The position numbers and the translations under genes were made by a program. Shown in pieces: positions 44,686-53,173 of a DNA stretch of 64,000 nucleotides. The stretch's first letter is position 1; each line of letters begins with the position of its first letter. Location: the NCBI RefSeq assembly GCF_000063445.1, contig NC_009464.1, forward strand, positions 1,426,001 through 1,490,000. Reading direction: 5' to 3'. Under the pieces are notes generated by a model, which was not told the origin of the DNA, made no database searches, and worked only from the letters and a program-made list of their open reading frames with translations. This DNA is from Methanocella arvoryzae MRE50 (GTDB lineage Archaea > Halobacteriota > Methanocellia > Methanocellales > Methanocellaceae).

Positions 44686-44928
44686 GAACGCTGCGCTGTG
44701 CAAAACCTCACAGATTCCACGGATGATGCAGAATCGTCAGATTCTGCCAGATTCCACAGATAAATAAAAAATATTCTGATCTAGTACTCTTATAGTTGCT
44801 ATCGGTGTCGAGCAATATTGGCGTATTCCATCTGTGATATCGAGTAGTAATCTGTGGATTCAGCAGAGGAATCTGTGGAATCAATCAGAATCCGTGGCAT
44901 CTGTGAGGATTAGCACAGCGCAGCGTTC
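44686..44928. repeat. Long inverted repeat element C
   Basis: The outer arms GAACGCTGCGCTGTGC (44686-44701) and GCACAGCGCAGCGTTC (44913-44928) are perfect 16-bp inverted copies. Next to them CCTCACAGATTCCACGGAT pairs with ATCCGTGGCATCTGTGAGG. Inner copies of ATCTGTGGAATC and GATTCCACAGAT continue the pattern. An extra outer arm lies at 44966-44982. No gene is seen in 44658-45069. Confidence 0.75.
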
Positions 44929-45069
44929 GATTTGCTGTATAGTGAAGCCTGTGCAATAAGGTGAGGCACAGCGCAGCGTTCATGTACGTTCACCCTTCCG
45001 GTGCCAGGGATAAACGCACGTCATAGTGACAGGCGGATTTTCATCATTTATGCCTCACCCCGCATATGT

Positions 45070-46767
45070 TCAGGTCGGCGAGGGCCCGATGGTCTTGCCA
45101 GGCATGGCGATCGGCTCGTCGGGGTCTACAATCGCCTCAACCAGTGCTGGCCGGGGCGATTCCAGCGCTGCCATGAGCGCCGGCTCGACCTCGTCGGGTG
45201 TGGCACATCTGAAGGCGTCGGCTCCGCAGGCTTCCGCATATTTAGCGAAATCTATGGGCTGTAGTTCCACGCCGAAGTCCGGGTTGCCGATCCCCTGCTG
45301 CTCGAACCGGACCATCTGGAGGCTGTCGTTCTTGAAGAGCACTACCTTGATCGGCAGGTCATATTTTACCGCCGTGGCTAACTCGCCCATCAGCATGGTG
45401 AAGCTGCCGTCTCCGATGATGGCCACCGACTGCCGGCCTGGGTAGGCGAGCTTTCCCGCGATGGCGTAGGGCAGCGCAGGGCCCATGGTGGCCAGGTTGC
45501 CCGAGAGGGCCAGCTTCTGGGTATCCCGCATCTGCACGTGCCGGGCAAAGTATACTGTGTGTGCGCCGCAGTCGACAGAGACGAGGGCGTCGTCAGCCAG
45601 CAAACCGCTCAGCTTCGTCATCACGTACTGGGGCTTCAGAGGCATGCCCCGGTTCTCCCCGGCCTCCGCCAGCGCCTTTCTCCACTCTTCCATCCGCTGC
45701 CGGGCCGACTGCAGAAAAGATCGGTCCTCCCGCCTTTGTAACCGGGGCAGCAGTTCGGCCAGCGTCCGCCTGACGTCTCCGGTGAGGCCGATCTTCGCGG
45801 GGTACCGCCGGCTGATCCGGGTGGTGTCTCTGTCGATCTGGACGCACCGGGCCTGCCCGGGTTTCGGATAGTAGTCGGCGTAGGGCATGTTGCTGCCGAG
45901 GATCAGCAGGGTGTCGCACTCCTGCATCAGCTCCTGTGACGGGCGGGTGCCGAGGTGGCCGATGCCCCCGGTGGTATAGGGATGATCGTCGGAGACGACG
46001 GCCTTTCCCAGCAGGGCTTTCGCTATCGGCGCGCCCAGGAGGTCTGCCACCTGTTCCACCTCCGAGCGGGCGCCGAGGGCACCTCTGCCCGCTAGAATCA
46101 TCGTTTTAGATCCGGAGTTCAGCAGCTCTGCCGCTGCGTCCAGCTGTTCTGCGGGGGGTGTGCCGGCCGGCGGCGTCCAGGTCGGGGCACCCCGGATCGG
46201 GCCGTAGGCAGTGGATGACTTATCCTCCTGCAGCGGCCGCATCTGGACGTCCACGGGAATCGTGAGATGTGCCACGCCCTGCCGGGAGAGGGCGGCCTGA
46301 CAGGCCACGTCCACCACGGCCAGCGCATGCCGGGGCCCTGTGATCCTGACGCTGTAGGCCGCAACGTCCTTCATCAGCGCCATGGTGTCGACGTCCTGCG
46401 TGTACTGGGTGCCGATGACGTCGGAGTAAGTGGTGCCGGTAATTGCAATCACGGGCGCCCCGTCCATGGCGGCGTCGTACAGGCCGTTTAACAGATGAAC
46501 CGCCCCGGGCCCGGTCGTGGCCAGGCAGGCGCCGAGCTTGCCGGTGTACTTTGCGTAGCCGCTGGCCATGAACGCCCCCGCCTCCTCATGCCGGACAGCG
46601 ACGAAGCGAATCCGGTCCTGCCGCACCCGCAAAGCCTCAAGCAGGGGATTGATCCCGTCCCCCACGATGCCGAAGATCACTTCCACGCCCCAGTCGATCA
46701 GCTTGTCTGCCACAATGTCGGCGGTGGTGTTCACGCCTTTCGGCTGGCTGACACTGTGGGACTCCAT
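45070..46767 (-). CDS. Thiamine-diphosphate enzyme, pyruvate oxidase / acetolactate synthase-like
   Basis: About 565 residues from ATG 46767 (a longer start is at 46866). The three TPP-family domains are present: the Pyr domain with the catalytic glutamate in VAVRHEEAGAFMASGYAKYTG, a central FAD/nucleotide-type domain (AAELLNSGSKTMILAGRGALG), and the PP domain with GDGSFTMLMGELATAVKYDLPIKVVLFKND. It resembles PoxB-like pyruvate oxidases more than biosynthetic IlvB, because no small subunit gene is near and the end is short. The exact reaction (pyruvate to acetate or to acetolactate) is not decided by sequence alone. Confidence 0.82.
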   Translation of the reverse strand: MESHSVSQPKGVNTTADIVADKLIDWGVEVIFGIVGDGINPLLEALRVRQDRIRFVAVRHEEAGAFMASGYAKYTGKLGACLATTGPGAVHLLNGLYDAAMDGAPVIAITGTTYSDVIGTQYTQDVDTMALMKDVAAYSVRITGPRHALAVVDVACQAALSRQGVAHLTIPVDVQMRPLQEDKSSTAYGPIRGAPTWTPPAGTPPAEQLDAAAELLNSGSKTMILAGRGALGARSEVEQVADLLGAPIAKALLGKAVVSDDHPYTTGGIGHLGTRPSQELMQECDTLLILGSNMPYADYYPKPGQARCVQIDRDTTRISRRYPAKIGLTGDVRRTLAELLPRLQRREDRSFLQSARQRMEEWRKALAEAGENRGMPLKPQYVMTKLSGLLADDALVSVDCGAHTVYFARHVQMRDTQKLALSGNLATMGPALPYAIAGKLAYPGRQSVAIIGDGSFTMLMGELATAVKYDLPIKVVLFKNDSLQMVRFEQQGIGNPDFGVELQPIDFAKYAEACGADAFRCATPDEVEPALMAALESPRPALVEAIVDPDEPIAMPGKTIGPSPT

Positions 46768-46930
46768 GGCCCTCTCGCCCTGGCCGGGCTGTTGCTGCTG
46801 TTCCCGCGTCAAAGATGAGCATCTCCGTAAATCAGTGTAGAGGTCTACGCGCGACGATATGAACAAGTCAGGCGGAAAGACTGGAAAAAGGGCGCCGTGA
46901 CCGAGATTTCACCGAAGCACGCGCATTATG

Positions 46931-47045
46931 AAAAATGGAATATTCAGGTAAAGGCTATGAAAAATTAGAAGTTGGCCCTGTATAGGTCGAAAATACCGCC
47001 AGGCACGCCAAGGAGCCAAGCTCGCCAAGAGCTAATTTTTCAGGG
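46931..47045. repeat. Single arm of the MITE-like element
   Basis: Matches the left arm at 32251-32360 in the same orientation: GAAAAATGGAATATTCAGG, then GTTGGCCCTGTATAGGTCG, AAATACCGCCAGGCACGCC and GGAGCCAAGCTCGCCAAGAG. No inverted partner is nearby, so it is a half or relic copy. The remainder of 46768-47118 shows no gene. Confidence 0.75.
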
Positions 47046-47118
47046 AGCGTAGCGGATGGTTGAAGGGGATAGTCGCCTGCACAGCGGTAGATATGTTATA
47101 AAGGCAATACTCTGGCCC

Positions 47119-47574
47119 TCAGCGCCGCAGGATCAGGAACTTGCCCAGGATCAGCCCGAAGGCGCCGTAGACGAGCCATAAGGTCGGGTGCTCGGTGGGC
47201 AGAATGCTGGAGGGGTCGGCGAGGAAGTGGGAGAAAATGTGCTCCTGGCCGCCTGTAAGGGAGACGAGCGAAGACGAGATGGAGGTGTGCTCGACAGCAT
47301 AGGGCACAGAGGTGACCACAGGGGTAGGGTCTGTCACCGGGAGGTCGTAGTTGCTCGAGTTGCCGACTGTAGTGACAATGTGGGTCTTGATGCCGTGGAT
47401 CTGGTCGATCCCGTACATCGTCATGTTGTATGCCTCCATGTCGGAGGGGTCCATCGACTGCGCCTGGATGACGTTGATCTCGGCGATCGTGCTCATGCGC
47501 TGCACGTCGGCGATCTGGTTCAGGTTGGCCACGGTCTCGTTAAAGGTCTTAAGCGCTTCAGCATAGTCTGCCAT
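47119..47574 (-). CDS. Hypothetical protein with C-terminal membrane anchor
   Basis: About 151 residues from ATG 47574, chosen by the GGAGG 9 nt upstream. The start is helical (YAEALKTFNETVANLNQIADVQRMSTIAEINVIQAQ), followed by a DMEAYNMTMYGIDQIHG segment, a Pro/Ser/Thr-rich stretch, and a final span (PTLWLVYGAFGLILGKFLIL) with RR tail. This layout suggests a tail-anchored or surface protein. No family recognised. Confidence 0.6.
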   Translation of the reverse strand: MADYAEALKTFNETVANLNQIADVQRMSTIAEINVIQAQSMDPSDMEAYNMTMYGIDQIHGIKTHIVTTVGNSSNYDLPVTDPTPVVTSVPYAVEHTSISSSLVSLTGGQEHIFSHFLADPSSILPTEHPTLWLVYGAFGLILGKFLILRR

Positions 47575-47883
47575 CCAGAGCATCCTCCACCGGTACCCGC
47601 CGGCATAACGGCCGGGCAAGCAACTGGTAATTAGCCATATGTAATTACAAATTTATAAGTCTTTTGATTTGATTACCATTTATACAAACTAAGATATTGG
47701 AAGATACCTGGCCAGGCTTACGCCGAATAGATACTATGAAATAAAATAGGAAAAATTGTGAACAGTCCAAATATAATAATATTTTACTATCCCCACGCCA
47801 TACCCTATAAGACAGATATCAGTTTATATGCACTCTGGCCCAAACCGGCAGCTATCTATGGGCACAAGAAGATAGTACCTGTA

Positions 47884-49122
47884 ATGACCGGACGCGTGCT
47901 GACCTCTGATCTAATGCCCGTAACCCGGGCTCAGGCCCTCGCTTTTCGCCTCTCGGGCCACAATCTTGCGAGGAGGCTCCCGCCCGGCTCACTGCTGGCT
48001 GCTGCGGGCGCCTGCGGTATTCAGGACAGCCCGCCGGGCTCGGCGGCGCTGTCGCTGCACGCCCGGGTGGCCGGCTTTTCGCCTGACGATCTGGACAGGG
48101 CCCTCAGAGTAGATAAGACGCTGGTGCAGACGATGAGCCTGCGGGGGGCGCCATACATGTTCCCGGTCGAGGATGCGGCTGTGTTTACTACTGGACTGCT
48201 GCCCGACGACGAGAAGGCCCTCAGGCATTTCATCCAGGGGGTGAAGCCGGCGCTGGAGCACATCGGCATCGGCGCCGCTGAGGTGGCAGACCTTACAGCC
48301 GCCGCCCTGTGTGAGGTCCTCGACGGCAGAGAGCTGACCAAGGACCAGATGGGCGCGGAAGTGGCGGGAAAAGTGCTGGAGAGGCTGTCTCCACCCCAGC
48401 GACAGGCATGGCAGGAGGAATCGTGGTACGCCAAAGGCCAGAGCCTGGGAGAATCAGTCGTCCGGTTCGCCTTTTACGCCATCGCCCTCCGGGGCACTTT
48501 CTGCTATGCGCCCCGGCATGACAACGAGGCAACATTCATCCGCACCGACCAGTGGCTGGGAGCGCCGCTGCCCGGCGTAGACAGCGGCCGTGCGGCTGCA
48601 GAACTGGTCAGGCGCTACCTGCACTGCTACGGCCCGTCGACTGCTAAAGACTATGCCGGGTGGGCGGGGATCTCGCCAGCGCAGGCAGCGAGAGCGTGGG
48701 GACACGTGAAGGATGAGCTTGCAGAGGTCAAGTTCGAGGGCGGGAGAGCCTGGCTGCTCCGGGATGACTGCGCTGGCATCGCCGGCCTCCCGGAGCCGGA
48801 AGGCGTCCGCCTGCTGCCCCCGCACGACCCTTACCTGCAGATGCGGGACAGGACGACGCTTGTCCCTGACAAGGCGCTACACAAGCACATATGGAGAGCC
48901 ACAGGCAACCCGGGCGTCGTTTTGGCCGGCAGACAGTTCGCAGGGACCTGGCGGAGCCGGAAGAAAGGCAAACTGCTCACTCTGGCCGTTGAATTGTCCG
49001 GGCCAGTTTCGAGAGTGACCCGGGAAGAGATCGAGAAAGAAGCTGCTCTCCTGGCCCGGTATAAAAAATGCGACGGGGCTGTTGTCGAGTGGGCCGCATG
49101 GCGGGCATCGATTTCCGAATAG
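47884..49122 (+). CDS. Winged-helix DNA-binding domain protein (HTH_42 family)
   Basis: About 412 residues from ATG 47884; ATG 47914 (MPVTRAQALAFRL) is equally possible. The protein belongs to the winged-helix family that includes YcaQ-like crosslink-repair glycosylases: an opening AQALAFRLSGHNL, LSLHARVAGFSPDDLDRAL, then SWYAKGQSLGESVVRFAFYAIALRGTFCYAPR, the tandem-winged-helix YLHCYGPSTAKDYAGWAGISPAQAARAW, and the end PPHDPYLQMRDRTTLVPD. The catalytic QxQ/QxD signature of true glycosylases is not obvious, so the function is open. Confidence 0.75.
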   Translation: MTGRVLTSDLMPVTRAQALAFRLSGHNLARRLPPGSLLAAAGACGIQDSPPGSAALSLHARVAGFSPDDLDRALRVDKTLVQTMSLRGAPYMFPVEDAAVFTTGLLPDDEKALRHFIQGVKPALEHIGIGAAEVADLTAAALCEVLDGRELTKDQMGAEVAGKVLERLSPPQRQAWQEESWYAKGQSLGESVVRFAFYAIALRGTFCYAPRHDNEATFIRTDQWLGAPLPGVDSGRAAAELVRRYLHCYGPSTAKDYAGWAGISPAQAARAWGHVKDELAEVKFEGGRAWLLRDDCAGIAGLPEPEGVRLLPPHDPYLQMRDRTTLVPDKALHKHIWRATGNPGVVLAGRQFAGTWRSRKKGKLLTLAVELSGPVSRVTREEIEKEAALLARYKKCDGAVVEWAAWRASISE

Positions 49123-49297
49123 TGCAAATTTAAGCCAAATAATCGCATAGAAAAGATTTATATGGTAGTAAATCGTTAATGTTTCTGTCAACTGGTACAC
49201 AGTGGAAGTGTACGTAGCCTGTTGCTCTGGCAATGCAGGATCGCCTGCATTCCGGGCGGAAACAGGAGAGTTCCACGAGATTCGGGGGTATATAGTA

Positions 49298-49600
49298 ATG
49301 AAGAAGACAGCGATCGCTATCAGAGACCGGCTTGCCGGTGTACTGGGGCTTGAATCCGTCATCGACGCCGGCATACTGGCATCGCTGGTCTTCTCAGTTT
49401 TACTGATCTCATTACTCTTATCCATCTTTCAGCTCAGCGGAGCTCAGGCTCCCGCCGGGCTCGCTCAGGCGATGGCCGGAAGCCAGATGACGACCGCCCA
49501 GACAGCGCCGGGCTACCTCACACCGGTCCTGTTGCTGGTCGGCGCCATGGCCTTCGGCATAGCCGGAGCTTACTATATAATTCGCAGGCCGCCTACGTAG
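49298..49600 (+). CDS. Hypothetical two-span membrane protein, 100 residues
   Basis: ATG 49298 with GGGGGT about 10 nt upstream. It has two spans (about 21-45 LASLVFSVLLISLLLSIFQL and 72-93 VLLLVGAMAFGIAGAYYII) joined by an Ala/Gln/Thr-rich loop (GAQAPAGLAQAMAGSQMTTAQTAPG) and ends RRPPT. No family recognised. A TATA box (TTTATATGG) at about 49158 implies a leader of around 110 nt. A strong hairpin follows the gene. Confidence 0.6.
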   Translation: MKKTAIAIRDRLAGVLGLESVIDAGILASLVFSVLLISLLLSIFQLSGAQAPAGLAQAMAGSQMTTAQTAPGYLTPVLLLVGAMAFGIAGAYYIIRRPPT

Positions 49601-49676
49601 GCGAGCAGGCGATCACGATTAACATATCTCTACCATTGGTTTGCCTGTCCTCAAAAAACATGTAAACACAATGGCC

Positions 49677-49719
49677 TGGCAGGCACGGACCATACACTCA
49701 CCCGGGTCCCTGCCTGCCA
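49677..49719. terminator. Long GC hairpin between two plus-strand genes
   Basis: TGGCAGGCA pairs with TGCCTGCCA, and after one C-C mismatch GGACC pairs with GGTCC, around a 13-nt loop. It sits 76 bp after the membrane gene and 72 bp before the hexulose phosphate synthase gene. TTTTAACTGG follows soon after, so termination is likely but a leader structure is also possible. Confidence 0.55.
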
Positions 49720-49790
49720 CACCACCCTATTTTAACTGGTGCATTTTTGATATCGTCAATAGACCTAAAAATTAGAAACCTTATTGCTCT

Positions 49791-51098
49791 ATGCCACCTA
49801 TTTTAGATCGACCATTTATGAGACCGATCTTGCAGGTGGCTCTGGATGAAATTGAGCTGCGGAGGGCTGTCGAGATCGCCCGGGAGGCGATCGCCGGCGG
49901 CGCCGACTATCTGGAGGCGGGCACTCCGCTGATCAAGAGCGAGGGCATGAACGCGGTGCGCACGCTCAAAAAGGAGTTCCGGGACCACGTGATTGTGGCG
50001 GACATGAAGACCATGGATACTGGCGCAGCCGAAGTGGAGATGGCGGCGAAGGCAGGGGCGGGGATCGTCTCTATCCTGGGCGCCTCCCACGACTCGACCA
50101 TCGAGGACGCGCTCCGGTCGGCCCGGAAGTACGGGGTGAAGCTCGCCGCTGATCTGATCAACGTGCCGGACCCTGTCGGACGGGCGGTGCGACTGCAGGA
50201 GATTGGGGTGGATATACTGGGCGTCCACGTGGGCATCGATCAGCAGATGGTCGGCCAGGACCCGATAGAGGTGCTGAAAGCGGTCCGGGAAGCTGTAAGC
50301 ATTCCGATCGCTGCTGCGGGAGGGCTGGATGCCAGGTCTGCGGCTGCAGCGGCTTCCTTAGGTGCAGAAATTGTGATCGTCGGGGGCAACATCATCCGGT
50401 CGAAGGACGTGACCGGCGCTGCCCGGACGGTCCGTCAGGCTCTCGATAGTATGGGGCCTGTCGAGATCGTCAAGAAGTCGCTGGACGAGGAGATCCGGGA
50501 GCTGTTCATGCAGGTGTCTACTCCCAATATATCGGACGCCATGCACCGGGCCCCGGCCATGAAGGACATCAAGCCGATGTACGAGGGCATCAAGATTGCC
50601 GGAAAGGCCGTGACGGTGCAGAACTTCCCGGGTGACTGGGCCAGGCCGGTGGAAGCGTCTGACGTGGCGCAGCCGGGGGAGATCATCGTCATCAACAACT
50701 TTTCCAAAGACGTTGCTCCGTGGGGGGAATTAGCATCCCACGGCGCCATGCAGAAGGGCATCGCAGGCGTCGTGATCGATGGAGCAATCAGGGATATAGA
50801 CGAGATCCGCCGGATCAGGTTCCCGTCGTTCGCGTCGGCCATCGTGCCCAATGCCGGCGACCCCAAGGGCTTCGGGGAGATCAACGCCGAGATCGTATGT
50901 GGCGGTTTAACGGTCAGGCCCGGGGACTGGATCATCGGCGACGATAACGGCGTCATGGTGGTCCCGAAAGAGAGGGCGTATGAGGTGGCCCGTCGCGCGC
51001 TGGAGGTCAAGAAGAACGAGGATCGGGTGCGGGTGGAGATCGAGAGAGGGCACACGCTCGCCGAGGTTATGGACCTGTACAAGTGGGAGAAGAAGTAA
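49791..51098 (+). CDS. 3-hexulose-6-phosphate synthase fused to an RraA-like domain
   Basis: A 435-residue fusion. Residues about 10-215 form the HPS (OMP-decarboxylase-like) barrel: [32 protein letters not shown] with the catalytic D-x-K, and [27 protein letters not shown]. Residues about 230-435 are an RraA/HMG-aldolase-like domain ([54 protein letters not shown]). In archaea HPS makes pentose phosphates from fructose 6-phosphate by reverse ribulose monophosphate chemistry; the second domain's role is unsettled. A start at codon 10 (ATG 49818) is possible. Confidence 0.9.
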   Translation: MPPILDRPFMRPILQVALDEIELRRAVEIAREAIAGGADYLEAGTPLIKSEGMNAVRTLKKEFRDHVIVADMKTMDTGAAEVEMAAKAGAGIVSILGASHDSTIEDALRSARKYGVKLAADLINVPDPVGRAVRLQEIGVDILGVHVGIDQQMVGQDPIEVLKAVREAVSIPIAAAGGLDARSAAAAASLGAEIVIVGGNIIRSKDVTGAARTVRQALDSMGPVEIVKKSLDEEIRELFMQVSTPNISDAMHRAPAMKDIKPMYEGIKIAGKAVTVQNFPGDWARPVEASDVAQPGEIIVINNFSKDVAPWGELASHGAMQKGIAGVVIDGAIRDIDEIRRIRFPSFASAIVPNAGDPKGFGEINAEIVCGGLTVRPGDWIIGDDNGVMVVPKERAYEVARRALEVKKNEDRVRVEIERGHTLAEVMDLYKWEKK

Positions 51099-51131
51099 AG
51101 GCTATAGAAAAGTAGTTATTTTCTGATCTTA

Positions 51132-51365
51132 GCGGGTCGACGTCCGACCCTATGGGTCGGTCTACTGCGGTTTTTAGGGTGCTGCGCCGTCGGGGCCGGG
51201 CTCGCACCCTCGTCGGACGACCTGGCTGCGCCTTCGGCGGCGCCAGTCGACCTCCTTCGCAAGCCCTAAGCGACGCCGCCTGCGGCAGGCGCCCATTACC
51301 CCGCCGTAGAATCGCCAAGCCCTCCGCTTCGCTCCGGGCAGACCCTAAAAACCTCCGTCGACCGC
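51132..51365. repeat. GC-rich structured intergenic element B, copy 2
   Basis: Same ends and order as the copy at 39654-39911: GCGGGTCGACGTCCGACCC at the left, GGTTTTTAGGG, GCTCGCACCCTCGTCGG, TGCGCCTTCGGCGGCGCCAG, CCTAAAAACCTCCGTCGACC at the right. It is about 24 bp shorter through internal differences. The end pairings changed together (TTTAGGG with CCCTAAA, against TTTCGGG with CCCGAAA in copy 1), which argues that the folded structure is kept. Confidence 0.82.
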
Positions 51366-51369
51366 TATA

Positions 51370-52311
51370 TTATCCGGTCACGTTGATCCACAGGTGTAAA
51401 TCCCTGTAGGGAGCCGTCATGTTGCCGTCGGCGTAGAGCAAGAACTCCAGCTTCATGCTGGTGCCCGGGCGGTCGGGGGCTATGTCGATCTGACGCTCCC
51501 AGGTCTGGTTGTCGGCTATAGTGACCTGCTGGGTGTAGAGCCGGGTGATCTGCCGGCTGTCGTTCAGCGCCACGACGAGGTCGTAGGTGACGTTGCGGTA
51601 CTCATGGTTGACGATGCCGACGATGACGGGTTTGGACTCGCCGGAAATGAAGCGGGTGGGGTAGTTCTCGGCTTTGCCGTTCGGGCCGAGGATGTAGAAC
51701 TCGGTGAACTTTTCGCCCTGCTTGGGCACCACGAAGACGTAGGCGAGGACGAGGATGGAGGCGACGATTGAGATGAGTAGGATGACGGTCAGGATCCGGT
51801 CCAGCCGGCTCTCGGAGGCGGGGAATAATTCTCCCTTAATGTCGGCGTAAGCCCTGCCGAAGTCGATGTTGAACCGGTCTTCGACCGGTAGCTCATGTCT
51901 GCGCCGGTTGGCGACGAGGACGCAGAGGAGGGTGAAGATGGCGAGCGCGACGACGATGGGGTCGAGCCGGATGCCCCAGGGGGTGAAGTTGAGCCCGAGG
52001 CCGATCAGGGGCACGACGGCGATGCTGAGGCCGAATGAGAGGGCGGCCCGCTCGATGCCGTCGAGGTCTTTCCTGTTGGGGAAGAGCGCGGCGATGAAGG
52101 CGTATCCGGGCACGAAGAGCACCATGGCGTGGCCGAGGGCAGAGCGGAGGATGGTCTCATTAATTATCGGCAGGTAGATCGAGAGGAAGGCCAGCGCGCT
52201 GAAGCCTAGCACGAGCCGGAGGTCGATGGCCATGTCAACGATAAAGCTCTTCAGGTCAATACTGACCTCCATCGGGTCCCTGCTGGCATCGGTACGATTA
52301 TTAGCCGCCAC
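51370..52311 (-). CDS. DUF1616 membrane protein
   Basis: A 313-residue protein with four N-terminal spans (about 30-50, 60-80, 88-110 and 117-135), a cytoplasmic link, a fifth span (ILTVILLISIVASILVLAYVFVV) and an extracytoplasmic DUF1616-type domain (FTEFYILGPNGKAENYPTRFISGESKPVIVGIVNHEYRNVTYDLVVAL). The start is GTG, directly after the TAA of the gene before; GGAGTGA lies 8 nt upstream. It is the last gene of the MoxR-DUF58 operon. The domain resembles cell-surface glycoprotein Ig folds; role unknown. Confidence 0.83.
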   Translation of the reverse strand: MAANNRTDASRDPMEVSIDLKSFIVDMAIDLRLVLGFSALAFLSIYLPIINETILRSALGHAMVLFVPGYAFIAALFPNRKDLDGIERAALSFGLSIAVVPLIGLGLNFTPWGIRLDPIVVALAIFTLLCVLVANRRRHELPVEDRFNIDFGRAYADIKGELFPASESRLDRILTVILLISIVASILVLAYVFVVPKQGEKFTEFYILGPNGKAENYPTRFISGESKPVIVGIVNHEYRNVTYDLVVALNDSRQITRLYTQQVTIADNQTWERQIDIAPDRPGTSMKLEFLLYADGNMTAPYRDLHLWINVTG

Positions 52312-53169
52312 TTAAGACTCACTCCTGTCCTGCCCGTATAGCTCGAATTCGAGGCGGATGGTCTTCGCCTCGACGCTGACGTTTTCGACTCTGGCTCTCC
52401 GGCCGGTGCCGTCAGCCACCATGCAGCCGGCGAGGCTGCAGACCGGGCAGCCGGCCTGGCAGCATATGCCCAGGTTCGCTTTTCTGACGGCCTCGCACAT
52501 GCCCGCGGTCGCGATGTCGGACATCGTCACAGTCACCCTGGCACCGTCTACCTTAACGCTGACCTTCGAGGCCAGTTCCAGGCTGTTCTCCAGCACGTCC
52601 TTGATCTCGTTCTCCAGCCCTTCAGGGGTGAAGAACGCGCCGATGGACTGGGAGTAGCGGAACAGGCCCTGGCCGGGAGGGTCGAGGACGATACCCTTCT
52701 GTCCCTTGCCTGAGACGCTGAAGACCTGGTCGCCTTCGGGGGTCAGAGATCCGAGGTCCTCTTTCCCGAGGTCCCCGGAAAGTGGGATGAACAGCTTCGT
52801 GGACCCGGCGATTTTTGCGGGGATGTAGATGCCGTGAGAGGTGACGAGGAGGGAGGACAGGATCTTGCCGATGGTGAGCACGTCGGTCTGGCACATGGCA
52901 TCGTAGACCTCGTCCCGCAGGTACCTGTTCGGGGAGAAGAAGAGCAGCAGGATGGCGACGGCGAGCAGGCTGGTGCCGGTCAGCATGAGGAGCATGGACA
53001 TCATGGACCCGTCGATGGTGAGCAGCCAGAGGGCGAGCACTGCCCCGCCGATGAGCCCCAGCCCGTATGAGGCGTGCTTCATGGTGCGCCGGTTCTGGGC
53101 GTCGAGCTTGCGCCTCAGCGTTTTGCGCTGGGCATCGAGGGCTGCTACTAAGATTTCCTGATCCTGCAT
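52312..53169 (-). CDS. Hypothetical membrane protein with Cys-rich C-terminal domain
   Basis: A 285-residue protein: coiled start (AALDAQRKTLRRKLDAQNRRTMKHA), two spans (about 33-53 and 56-76), then a soluble domain (LGSLTPEGDQVFSVSGKGQKGIVLDPPGQGLFRYSQSIGAFF) and a cysteine cluster GICCQAGCPVCSLAGCM near 242-258 that could bind a metal. It lies between the DUF58 gene (4 bp away) and the DUF1616 gene (0 bp). No specific family known to me; similar two-span proteins accompany archaeal DUF58 operons. Confidence 0.65.
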   Translation of the reverse strand: MQDQEILVAALDAQRKTLRRKLDAQNRRTMKHASYGLGLIGGAVLALWLLTIDGSMMSMLLMLTGTSLLAVAILLLFFSPNRYLRDEVYDAMCQTDVLTIGKILSSLLVTSHGIYIPAKIAGSTKLFIPLSGDLGKEDLGSLTPEGDQVFSVSGKGQKGIVLDPPGQGLFRYSQSIGAFFTPEGLENEIKDVLENSLELASKVSVKVDGARVTVTMSDIATAGMCEAVRKANLGICCQAGCPVCSLAGCMVADGTGRRARVENVSVEAKTIRLEFELYGQDRSES

Positions 53170-53173
53170 ATGG

